DNA from: an uncultured Pseudodesulfovibrio sp.
Lineage (GTDB): Bacteria > Desulfobacterota > Desulfovibrionia > Desulfovibrionales > Desulfovibrionaceae
Direction of reading: 5' to 3'
Length of the DNA stretch: 7,923 nt
Assembly (NCBI GenBank): GCA_947259235.1
Contig: CAMYLL010000102.1
Coordinates: 1-7,923, forward strand
Both the position numbers and the translations under genes were made by a program. Positions within the stretch are counted from its first letter, which is position 1; each line of letters starts with the position of its first letter. The notes under the pieces are model-generated. The model made no database searches, was not told the DNA's origin, and saw only the letters and a list, made by a program, of their open reading frames with translations. Positions 1 to 7,152 of this stretch are shown here, piece after piece.

Positions 1-59
1 GCTACAAGTGGGAACCTTCTATATTAGGCTGAATTTTTCGAATGGCAACAGAATTCTGA
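1..59. other. AT-rich segment upstream of the truncated permease gene
   Basis: This stretch has 23 G/C among its first 60 bases, against 34/60 and 38/60 in the two 60-base blocks that follow, so composition changes sharply near position 60. Reading frame 3, used by the permease downstream, has stops at 30-32 and 57-59 here. Frame 2 is open from the left edge to a TGA at 77-79, but its short peptide shows no family I recognise. The stretch could be the end of an inserted or rearranged segment, or an AT-rich leader. I see no recognisable insertion-sequence terminus, target-site duplication or convincing promoter; a TATATT at 20-25 has no visible -35 partner inside the window. Confidence 0.4.
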
Positions 60-62
60 AAA
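35..62. repeat. Small imperfect inverted repeat at the AT-rich/coding junction
   Basis: TTTTCGAAT (35-43) can pair with ATTCTGAAAA (53-62), giving a nine-base-pair stem with one bulged T (57) and a nine-base loop. It straddles the stop codon at 57-59 and the composition break. Neither strand has a T-run after the stem, so it does not look like a terminator. It may be chance pairing in AT-rich DNA. Confidence 0.25.
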
Positions 63-2906
63 TGCGCCTTTCGCTTTGATGAACGCACCGGGTTGGCCGC
101 ATGGGCCATCAACAAGCCAAAAACCGGCAAGGACGCTTACCGCATCAAGCTCAAGCGGTCGGTGCAGGCCACGGACCTCGTTCTCTTCTCCTGTACCCAG
201 ACCACCCTCTTCAACATGTTCGACCCGCGGACCTTCAAGTACCTCTACCGTCCCAACCTCATCGACGGTCGCACCGAAGCCCCGCCGGTGAACTATTGGT
301 ACAGCCGGCTCGACACGCGCCGGTCGACCTTGGGGACCCTGTTCCTGGAGCCGGACACGCCCATCAAGCTGACCCTGTCCGACACCGTGCTCGATAAGAA
401 GGTGCTGCTCCTCAACGCCGACAAGGAGCACCCGCAGGGCCAGGGCTATGTGGCCAAGCGGTGGCCGGTCATACCCATGACGGAGTTCCAGGCCGCCCGC
501 GACATGTGGAGCCTGCTCGACCCGCGCATAGACAACCTCGAGGACAAGGGCATCGTCAACGAACGCATCCGCACCCTGCGCCGTCAGGGCGACGAGGACC
601 TGCGGCGGGCCGTCGAGTATCGCGAGCAGAAGCAGTGGGGCAAGTTCGTGGAATCCGCGCGGGCGTCCCTGGCCAAGGCCAGCCGGGTCTATAACGACGT
701 GGACCGGACCCAGAAGGACGTCCTGGTGGGCGTGCTCTTCTATGTGGCGCTCTTCGTTCCCTTTGCCTATTGCATGGAGCGGCTGTTCTTTTCCTATGTG
801 GATATCAAGAAGCGCATCTCCGCCTTCCTCGGCTTCCTGGTCCTGATCATAGGGGTGGTCTATTTCGTCCATCCCGCGTTCCAGCTCACGTATTCGCCCC
901 TTGTGGTCATTTTGGCCTTCTTCATTCTCGCCCTGTCACTCCTGGTCTCCTTCATCATCTTCATGCGGTTCGAGCGCGAGATGGTGGAGCTGCAAAAGCG
1001 CTCGTCCCATGTCAAGCTTACGGGCATCAGCCCCATGGCCGCCTTTGGCGCGGCCTTCGTCCTGGGCGTGGGCAACCTCAAGCGCAGGCCGGTGCGGACC
1101 TTTCTCACCTTTGCCACCCTGGTCATCCTTACCTTCACCATCATGAACTTCACCACGGTCAAGTCCGTGCGCCAGAAGGGGTGGGCCAACTTCAGCGACA
1201 CCGCCACGTATAACGGCCTGATGTTCAAGTATTTCAACTGGCAGGATGTGCCTCAGGAGGCCCTGTCCGTGGTCCGCAACGCCTATGCGGGCCACGGCGT
1301 GGTGGCCCCGCGCGCCTGGTACGACACCGGCTTCACCAGCGACAAGTCCCGCGCTCCGCAGATTCCCGTGTTCCTGGGCAAGCGCGAGACGCCGGGCCGC
1401 GGCATGGTGGGCCTTTCCCACCTCGAACCGCAGGTGAGCGGCCTGGACCGCATCCTGGTCAAGGGGCGCTGGTTCCGCGAGGGCGAGCGGTTCGCGGCCA
1501 TGCTGCCCGAGCGCATGGCCGAGCAGCTCGGCGCGGACCCGGACGACCCGGCCCGCAACACCCTGACCATCTGGGGCATCGACATGACGCTCGTCGGCGT
1601 CTTCCGCGACGACGGGTTGCAGGACAACCCGGACCTGGACGGCGAACCCATGACGCCCATCGTCTTCCCCAACCAGGCTGCCAACCAGCTCTCCGAGGTG
1701 GAGGCCGAGGCCATCGAGAACGGCGAGGACGTCATCACCACCGAGAGCCGCTACCAGCACGTGCCGGGCTACGAGACCATCCTGGTTCCGGCCGAGATGC
1801 TCCTCTCCCTGGGCGGCGGGGCGGGCAGGCTCAAGGGCATCGCCGTCAAGCCCGGCCAGGGCGGCGACCGCACCGGCGACCTGGGCGACCGTTTCGGCAT
1901 GCTCCTCTTCCAGGGCGGTCCGCAGGGAACCTCCCTCTACTATTCGGCCGATGCGGTCAGTTATTCCGGCATGGCCAACATATTGATTCCGCTCGGCATA
2001 TCAATTCTCATTGTGCTCAACACCATGATCGGCTCGGTGTACGAACGCAAGCCGGAGATCGCGGTCTATACCTCGGTGGGGCTGGCTCCGCCCCACGTGG
2101 CCTTTTTGTTCATTGCCGAGGCCCTGGCCTTTGCCGTCATCTCCGTGGTGGTGGGGTATCTGCTGGCCCAGGGGGCGTCCGCCTTCCTGGCCGGGACGCC
2201 GCTCTGGGCGGGCATGACCGCCAACTATTCGTCCACCGCCGGTGTGGCGGCCATGGTGCTGGTCATCGGGGTGGTGCTGATTTCGGCTATTTATCCGGCC
2301 CGGGTGGCGGCGAACATCGCCATACCGGACGTCAACAAGTCGTGGACCATGCCCAAGGCGGAGGGCAACGAGCTGACCGTGGTGCTGCCCTTCCTGATCA
2401 AGCTCAGGGAAATGGCCAGCGCGGGGGGATTCCTCCATCAGTATTACATGGCCCATCACGACGTGTCCCATGGGGCGTTCTGCACCGACGACATGCAGTG
2501 CAACTTCCTGGACATCGAGCAACAGGAGTCCGAAACCGGGCTTCTCGCAGGCGTGTCCGACCAGATGACCATCCCCGATGACCTCTGCTTCTTCATGAGT
2601 TTGCGCGTCTGGCTCGCGCCCTTTGACTTCGGCGTGCGTCAGAAGGTCAAGCTCGTGTTCTGCCCGTCCGAGCTCTACAAGGGGTTCCGGCAGGTCAAGG
2701 TCGTCATCGAGCGCGAGGGAGGGGAACACAAGGCGTGGGAAAACCTGAACAAGACCTTCCTCAACGACCTGCGCAAGCAGCTCCTGACCTGGCGCTCCCT
2801 CGATAGCGAGGCCGTGGACAAGTATGCAGGTGATCTTCAGACGGTGAAGGATGGACAGATGATGGAACATGGATCCCTGAGCGCACCGAAGGAGGCCAAG
2901 GCATGA
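60..2906 (+). CDS. FtsX/MacB-fold permease with extra membrane helices, 5'-truncated
   Basis: The frame is open from 60. The first usable initiation codon is TTG at 93 (937 residues), but it has no Shine-Dalgarno sequence, and neither do GTG 162 or ATG 216. Codons between 60 and 92 read as ordinary protein continuous with what follows, so the true N-terminus is probably missing. Numbering from 93: residues 1-208 form a soluble region with a charged helical part (about 145-205). Three extra helices lie near 209-229, 243-260 and 268-291. The FtsX core then has a first helix at 334-354 preceded by the basic NLKRRPVRT, a large extracytoplasmic domain at about 355-622, and helices near 625-647, 667-693 and 714-738. 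The YERKPEIAVYTSVGL loop (650-664) is typical of FtsX-fold permeases. Residues ~745-937 form a predicted cytoplasmic domain that I do not recognise. The family normally couples an ABC ATPase to periplasmic work such as efflux or lipoprotein transport; no ATPase is visible here. It ends in an ATGA overlap with the next gene, so the two are co-translated. Function is unknown, and it could be a pseudogene remnant. Confidence 0.8.
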   Translation, partial: KCAFRFDERTGLAAWAINKPKTGKDAYRIKLKRSVQATDLVLFSCTQTTLFNMFDPRTFKYLYRPNLIDGRTEAPPVNYWYSRLDTRRSTLGTLFLEPDTPIKLTLSDTVLDKKVLLLNADKEHPQGQGYVAKRWPVIPMTEFQAARDMWSLLDPRIDNLEDKGIVNERIRTLRRQGDEDLRRAVEYREQKQWGKFVESARASLAKASRVYNDVDRTQKDVLVGVLFYVALFVPFAYCMERLFFSYVDIKKRISAFLGFLVLIIGVVYFVHPAFQLTYSPLVVILAFFILALSLLVSFIIFMRFEREMVELQKRSSHVKLTGISPMAAFGAAFVLGVGNLKRRPVRTFLTFATLVILTFTIMNFTTVKSVRQKGWANFSDTATYNGLMFKYFNWQDVPQEALSVVRNAYAGHGVVAPRAWYDTGFTSDKSRAPQIPVFLGKRETPGRGMVGLSHLEPQVSGLDRILVKGRWFREGERFAAMLPERMAEQLGADPDDPARNTLTIWGIDMTLVGVFRDDGLQDNPDLDGEPMTPIVFPNQAANQLSEVEAEAIENGEDVITTESRYQHVPGYETILVPAEMLLSLGGGAGRLKGIAVKPGQGGDRTGDLGDRFGMLLFQGGPQGTSLYYSADAVSYSGMANILIPLGISILIVLNTMIGSVYERKPEIAVYTSVGLAPPHVAFLFIAEALAFAVISVVVGYLLAQGASAFLAGTPLWAGMTANYSSTAGVAAMVLVIGVVLISAIYPARVAANIAIPDVNKSWTMPKAEGNELTVVLPFLIKLREMASAGGFLHQYYMAHHDVSHGAFCTDDMQCNFLDIEQQESETGLLAGVSDQMTIPDDLCFFMSLRVWLAPFDFGVRQKVKLVFCPSELYKGFRQVKVVIEREGGEHKAWENLNKTFLNDLRKQLLTWRSLDSEAVDKYAGDLQTVKDGQMMEHGSLSAPKEAKA
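2889..2895 (+). promoter_or_regulatory. Ribosome binding site of the DUF6785-type gene
   Basis: AAGGAGG lies inside the last codons of the upstream permease gene, seven bases before ATG 2903. With the ATGA overlap it fixes the start of the second gene. It also means this gene could be translated even if the upstream gene is defective, provided it is transcribed. Confidence 0.85.
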
Positions 2907-4909
2907 ACGGGCGACTCAGAGTAAGGGCGCTTCTCGTGGGCCTCGTCTTCGGGCTGGGGTTGTGCGTCTTTACCCCCTACAACAGCACCATCTTGCACAA
3001 TACCCATCTGGGCGGCGGCCACTTTCCCCTGGCGCCGTTCTTCATCGTGACCTGGATGTTCGTCCTCGACGCGCTGGCCTCGCGTCTGATCGGGCGGCCG
3101 CCGGTGTTCTCCGGCGTGGAGCTGCTGGTTATCTGGCTGATGATGGTCCTGTTCTCGGCCATCGGCTATACCGGGCTGACCGAGACATTCTTCGTCAACA
3201 TCACCGCGCCCGAGCGGTTTGCCAGGGACGCCTACCGCTGGACCGAGGTGCTGGGTCCGCTGCTGCCCCAGGCGTGGTTTCCCCATTCGCCCGATGCGGT
3301 CAACACCTTCTATGACGGCATCAAGGGCGGCCGCGACATGGGCATGCCCGCCGTGCTGGCCGCCATTCCCTGGGACGTGTGGCTGCCCGTGCTGGCGGTC
3401 TGGTCGTTCTTCATCCTGGGCGCGTTCTTCGTCATGCTCTGCCTGATGGCGCTGTTCGGCCGCCAGTGGGTGGTCAACGAGCGGGTGCTCTTCCCCCTGG
3501 TTCAGGTCCCCGTGCTCATGGGCGAGGCCCTGGACCAGAAGCAGTTCCTCTCCTGGTGGAGCAACTCCTACCTGCTCATAGGGCTGACTTTTGCCGGGGC
3601 GCTGCACCTGCTCAACGGTCTGCATTTCTACTATCCGTCGGTTCCCGAGATGCCCACCCTGATCCTGGCGGGTACATATTTTCCGAAGTTCGGCCTGTTT
3701 TCCGGGTTCCACAAGCTCAAGCTCTACATTGTCCCGGCCTTCGTCGGTTTCGCCTTTCTGACCACCCGGCAGATATCCTTTTCCATGTGGGCCTTCTACA
3801 TTCTCTCGGGGTTTTTCTTCGGGCTGCTTTACGTGCTGGGCTGGCAGCTGCCCGAGGCCGCGCTGGGAACCACCCTTGGCCCGGACCTGTCCCGGCCCGA
3901 GGGCGCGCAGATCATCGGCTCGTATCTCGTCTTCTTCGTTTTTCTCTTCTGGCTGGCCAGGCATCACCTCAGGGAGACCTTGTTCCGCATCATCCGTCCG
4001 GGCCGACACCGGACCGACGCGCCGGGCCATGGCCGGTTCGACACGGTCCCGGGTCAGTGGGAGCCGCCCGTCTGGCCGCTGTGGGGGTTGGTGATCGGCA
4101 TGGTCGGGCTTTCCGGCTGGTGCTGGATGTTTGGCCTGCCCTTTGCGGCGGCCGTGCTGCTGCCCGTGATGTTCATGGTGGTGATGCTGGTGACCAGCCG
4201 CATCGTCTGCCAGGGCGGGCTGCCCTATTTCACCCTGACCGCCGCGCCCTCCGACACCCTCATGGGGGTGTTCGGCACGGGATTCTTCGGCGCGGCGGGC
4301 ATGGCTGCCACCGCGGTGATGCAGAAGGTGCTCTTCCTCGACGTGCGCGAGGCCGTGGCCCCGACCATGTTCCACGGCGCCAAGATCAGCCAGGAGGCGC
4401 GCAACCGAAAGCTGGTGCTGGCCGCCATTGGCGGATCGCTGGTGCTGGCCCTGGCCGCCGCCTTCGTGACCATGCTCTACCTGGGGTACAAGTACGGCCT
4501 GCGCGAGCTGGGTCTGGACTGGGCCACCCAGACCGTGCTGGCCAACTACGAGAACGCCCAGCGGCTGGTGGACCAGCCCGTCGGGCCCAACCCGTGGACC
4601 ATGGGCTATGCGGGCTTCGGCGCGTTGGTCATGGGCTTGCTGATCTTCTGCTACTATCGCTTCCCCTGGTGGCCGCTGCATCCGCTGGGCTATCTGGTGG
4701 CCTATTCGGCGGGCATGAAGATCCTCTGGTTTCCGTTTTTCATCGGCTGGCTGGCCAACCATCTGGTGTTGCACTACGGCGGGACGCGGCTGTTCAACCG
4801 GGTGCGGTTTCTTTTTGTCGGCCTGATACTGGGAGACTTCCTCATGGGCGGCGTGTATGCGGTCCTCGGAATGCTGACCGGCCAGAGCTACGCGGTGTTT
4901 CCGCTGTAG
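2903..4909 (+). CDS. Polytopic membrane protein, DUF6785/DUF6784 type (OPT-related)
   Basis: 668 residues, mostly hydrophobic, with roughly 14 predicted membrane helices (for example about 8-25, 43-60, 70-92, 157-185, 220-240, 291-312, 337-352, 390-432, 503-527, 568-585, 634-657). The motif NERVLFP (192-198) after a helix is the counterpart of the EKLPFP motif in the 5084-7042 product and in oligopeptide-transporter (OPT) relatives. A basic loop near 353-388 is probably cytoplasmic. TSR at 431-433 and the C-terminal RFPWWPLHPLG (586-596), followed by a Gly-rich last helix, match my recollection of the DUF6785 and DUF6784 domains. Start ATG 2903 overlaps the upstream stop (ATGA) and has a strong ribosome site. 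The family has no established substrate that I know of. OPT relatives import peptides or metal chelates, so transport of a small solute is plausible but inferred. No truncation, frameshift or composition anomaly is seen. Confidence 0.85.
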   Translation: MNGRLRVRALLVGLVFGLGLCVFTPYNSTILHNTHLGGGHFPLAPFFIVTWMFVLDALASRLIGRPPVFSGVELLVIWLMMVLFSAIGYTGLTETFFVNITAPERFARDAYRWTEVLGPLLPQAWFPHSPDAVNTFYDGIKGGRDMGMPAVLAAIPWDVWLPVLAVWSFFILGAFFVMLCLMALFGRQWVVNERVLFPLVQVPVLMGEALDQKQFLSWWSNSYLLIGLTFAGALHLLNGLHFYYPSVPEMPTLILAGTYFPKFGLFSGFHKLKLYIVPAFVGFAFLTTRQISFSMWAFYILSGFFFGLLYVLGWQLPEAALGTTLGPDLSRPEGAQIIGSYLVFFVFLFWLARHHLRETLFRIIRPGRHRTDAPGHGRFDTVPGQWEPPVWPLWGLVIGMVGLSGWCWMFGLPFAAAVLLPVMFMVVMLVTSRIVCQGGLPYFTLTAAPSDTLMGVFGTGFFGAAGMAATAVMQKVLFLDVREAVAPTMFHGAKISQEARNRKLVLAAIGGSLVLALAAAFVTMLYLGYKYGLRELGLDWATQTVLANYENAQRLVDQPVGPNPWTMGYAGFGALVMGLLIFCYYRFPWWPLHPLGYLVAYSAGMKILWFPFFIGWLANHLVLHYGGTRLFNRVRFLFVGLILGDFLMGGVYAVLGMLTGQSYAVFPL

Positions 4910-5083
4910 CCCCCGGCTCCCGTGCCGAATGATTTTTGTTGCTGCTGTGATTTGTGTGCGAACAACAGACCAACTTTTTTCATCCGCCGCCCCCGTCGTT
5001 TTCGACGCGCCGGGCAGGGCCGGAAGGGGGGACGCGGTCTGGAAAGGGAATGTATCCATCCCCGGCCGCCGGAGGCATCATAG
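4910..5083 (+). promoter_or_regulatory. Intergenic gap with AT-rich core, possible promoter or leader
   Basis: The 174 bases between the two OPT-like genes contrast with the overlap of the first pair. Positions 4931-4980 hold only 19 G/C in 50, an AT-rich island in GC-rich DNA, which often marks regulatory sequence. Inside it are a TGTGA half-site (4946-4950) with no clear matching half, and TGTTG/CAACA arms about 20 bases apart. A small hairpin, CGTCG-TTTT-CGACG (4994-5007), follows; it has no trailing T-run and is not a terminator. I could not find a convincing -35/-10 or sigma-54 site, so separate expression of the third gene is only a possibility. Confidence 0.3.
5071..5075 (+). promoter_or_regulatory. 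Ribosome binding site of the OPT-like gene
   Basis: GGAGG sits eight bases before ATG 5084. The nearby ATG at 5050-5052 is in another frame, so this site settles 5084 as the start. Confidence 0.8.
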
Positions 5084-7042
5084 ATGTACGACGACAAGGA
5101 ACTGAAAGAATATAGAGACCTGATGAAGCCCCCCGACAAGTTCGAGGAGGGATTCGACTGGAAGACGATCGTCGGGGCGATCTTCATCGGCTTCCTGATG
5201 ATGCCGGGGTCTATGTATCTGCAACTGGTCATCGGCCAGGGCATCGGCCCGGCGGCGCGCTGGGTGACCATCATCCTGTTTGCCGAGATAGCCAAGCGGT
5301 CGTACACGCATCTCAAGCAGCAGGAAGTGTTCCTGCTCTACTACATGGCGGGAGCGGCCCTGGCCTCGCCCTTCCAGGGGCTCTTGTGGAGCCAGTATCT
5401 GGTGCAGTCCGACGCGGCCAGGATGCTCGGCCTGACCGAGTTCATCCCGCAGTGGGTGGCTCCGGCCCTGGGGTCCGGCTCCTATCTCGAACGCACGTTC
5501 ATGCATCGGGACTGGCTTGTTCCCATCATGCTGCTCATCGGCTCGCAACTGGTGCAGCGCATCGACCATTTCGGGCTGGGTTATTCCCTGTACAGAATCA
5601 CCTCGGACGTGGAAAAGCTGCCCTTTCCCATGGCCCCCGTGGGCGCGCTGGGCACAATGGCCCTGGCCGAATCCACCGAGGACCGCAAGACCGGCTGGAA
5701 ATGGCGGGTGTTTTCCATCGGCGGGGTCATCGGCCTTGTCTTCGGGTTTTTCTACGTCCTGCTGCCAGCCCTCTCCGGGCTGCTCTTTACCGAGCCGATC
5801 CGGCTCATACCTATTCCCTGGATCGAGCTGACCCAGCACACCGAGGGGGTGCTCCCCGCAGTGGCCACCGGCCTGCAGTTCGACCTGGGGCTGGTCTTCA
5901 TCGGCATGGTGCTGCCGTTTTGGGCGGTCATCGGCGGGCTGGTGGGGCTGATCGTCACCATCATCGGCAACCCGATCCTCTACGCCCACGGCATCCTGCA
6001 CCGCTGGCATCCGGGTATGGCCACGGTGGAAACTGTGTTCGCCAACAACTTTGACTTCTACATGAGTTTCGGCATCGGCCTTGGGCTGGCCATCGGCGTG
6101 GTGGGCGTCTATTATGTGGTCAAGTCGTTTCGGAGCACGGGCGGTTCCGGGCCGGATATCTCCGCGCTGTTCAATCCGCCCGAGGGGCGCGGCGACATCA
6201 ACTTCTGGGTTTCCATCGGCATCTACGTCTTCTCCACCCTGTGCTACATCGCCTTCTGCGTCTGGCTGGTTCCGTCGTTCCCCTGGATATTCTTCGTGCT
6301 CTACGGCTTCATCTACACGCCGGTGATTTCCTACATCACCGCACGCATGGAGGGCGTGGCCGGGCAGTTCGTGGCCCTGCCCATGGTGCGCGAGTTCTCG
6401 TTCATCGCCGGGGCCAAGTTCTTCGGCTATCAGGGGCTTGAGATCTGGTACGCCCCCATCCCCATACACAACTACGGCGAGGCCACGGTGCAGTTCCGGC
6501 AGATCGAGCTGACGGGTACGAGCCTGCGCGGCATCATCAAGGCGGAGATCGTGGTCTTCCCCATCGTCATGATCTCGTCGCTGCTCTTCTCACAATTTTT
6601 GTGGCAGCTGGCTCCCATTCCGTCACCGGAATACCCCTTTGCCCAGGAGCTGTGGCATCTGCAGGCCCTCAATACCCTGCTGATGCAGACCTCCACCCTG
6701 GAGGGCAACTCGCTCTTCTTCGAGGCGCTGTCCGGGCCGGTGGTCTTTTCCGGCCTGGGACTGGGGCTGATACTGTATTCGGTGCTCAACGTCCTGGGCC
6801 TGCCTGTGCTGCTGGTTTACGGCGTGGTGCGCGGGCTGGGCCAGTCCACCCCACACGGCATGCTTCTCGAAGTGGCGGGCGCGCTGCTGGGCCGGTTCTA
6901 CTTTCTGAAGAAGTACGGCGCACAGTGGCGGCACTACGCGCCCGTGCTGCTGGCGGGGTTCTCATGCGGCATGGGGCTGACGGGTATGTTTGCCATGGGC
7001 TGCACGCTTATTCTCAAGTCCTTGGGCAGGCTGGCGTATTAG
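5084..7042 (+). CDS. OPT-superfamily-like polytopic transporter ('peptide transporter' homologue)
   Basis: 652 residues. A charged, probably cytoplasmic N-terminal tail (1-26) precedes about 13-15 predicted membrane helices (for example 27-49, 82-100, 143-157, 208-235, 268-300, 326-346, 372-418, 484-509, 551-580, 617-645). EKLPFP at 177-182 is the sequence typical of the OPT superfamily, whose members import oligopeptides or metal chelates using the proton gradient. TAR at 419-421 and the C-terminal STPHGM (588-593) followed by a Gly-rich final helix parallel the 2903-4909 product, suggesting an ancient duplication. Start ATG 5084 has GGAGG eight bases upstream. Same strand and shared ancestry with its neighbour suggest that the two work together, perhaps as a heteromer. 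The substrate cannot be told from sequence; a 'peptide' label would be a family inference only. A strong hairpin follows 54 bases after the stop. No anomalies are seen. Confidence 0.85.
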   Translation: MYDDKELKEYRDLMKPPDKFEEGFDWKTIVGAIFIGFLMMPGSMYLQLVIGQGIGPAARWVTIILFAEIAKRSYTHLKQQEVFLLYYMAGAALASPFQGLLWSQYLVQSDAARMLGLTEFIPQWVAPALGSGSYLERTFMHRDWLVPIMLLIGSQLVQRIDHFGLGYSLYRITSDVEKLPFPMAPVGALGTMALAESTEDRKTGWKWRVFSIGGVIGLVFGFFYVLLPALSGLLFTEPIRLIPIPWIELTQHTEGVLPAVATGLQFDLGLVFIGMVLPFWAVIGGLVGLIVTIIGNPILYAHGILHRWHPGMATVETVFANNFDFYMSFGIGLGLAIGVVGVYYVVKSFRSTGGSGPDISALFNPPEGRGDINFWVSIGIYVFSTLCYIAFCVWLVPSFPWIFFVLYGFIYTPVISYITARMEGVAGQFVALPMVREFSFIAGAKFFGYQGLEIWYAPIPIHNYGEATVQFRQIELTGTSLRGIIKAEIVVFPIVMISSLLFSQFLWQLAPIPSPEYPFAQELWHLQALNTLLMQTSTLEGNSLFFEALSGPVVFSGLGLGLILYSVLNVLGLPVLLVYGVVRGLGQSTPHGMLLEVAGALLGRFYFLKKYGAQWRHYAPVLLAGFSCGMGLTGMFAMGCTLILKSLGRLAY

Positions 7043-7096
7043 CCGGCCCGGCGTGTCGGTGACGGCGCAAGCCGATGAACTCGGGGCGATCCGAAG

Positions 7097-7135
7097 ACAA
7101 AAGCGGCGACACCTTTAAGGTGTCCCCGCTTTTGT
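7097..7135. terminator. Bidirectional rho-independent terminator
   Basis: ACAAAAGCGG...CCGCTTTTGT form the outer arms and GACACCT...AGGTGTC the inner arms, centred on 7116. Together they give an 18-base-pair stem with one C-C mismatch (7107/7125) and a TTA loop. TTTT lies on the 3' side (7130-7133) for + strand transcripts, and the symmetric AAAA (7099-7102) gives the same on the - strand. It lies between the convergent ends of the transporter gene (7042) and the GGDEF gene (7153), as expected for a shared terminator. The T-runs are short and within the stem, so termination efficiency is uncertain. Confidence 0.8.
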
Positions 7136-7152
7136 GTGGGAAATGGGCTGGA

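Noticed and set aside
1..59. Insertion-sequence end
   Set aside because: No terminal inverted repeat, transposase fragment or target duplication can be recognised in the 59 bases available; kept only as a hypothesis in the truncation finding.
79..291. Short + strand frame starting ATG 79, directly overlapping a TGA at 77-79
   Set aside because: The ATGA arrangement looks like gene coupling, but the peptide is Ser/Pro/Arg-rich and runs out of frame across well-formed coding sequence of the permease.
3379..4932. 517-residue open frame on the + strand
   Set aside because: It lies inside the 2903-4909 gene in another frame. It is Arg/Ala/Gly/Pro-rich, typical of out-of-frame reading of GC-rich DNA, while the other frame encodes a coherent membrane protein.
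4994..5007. Hairpin CGTCG-TTTT-CGACG as a terminator after the DUF6785-type gene
   Set aside because: The stem is only five base pairs and no T-run follows on either strand.
2837..5059. 740-residue open frame on the - strand
   Set aside because: It is antisense to the DUF6785-type gene. Its His/Gln/Gly-rich composition, with runs of His, is what the reverse complement of Val/Met-rich membrane helices gives (GTG and ATG become CAC and CAT). No domain is recognisable.
5078..6469. 463-residue open frame on the - strand
   Set aside because: Antisense to the OPT-like gene, with polar low-complexity composition and no motif; a shadow frame.
7071..7082. Hairpin-like motif with GCAA loop after the OPT-like gene, considered as part of a riboswitch
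   Set aside because: Only a four-base-pair stem, located downstream of a stop codon and before a terminator, with no other conserved riboswitch elements; probably chance.
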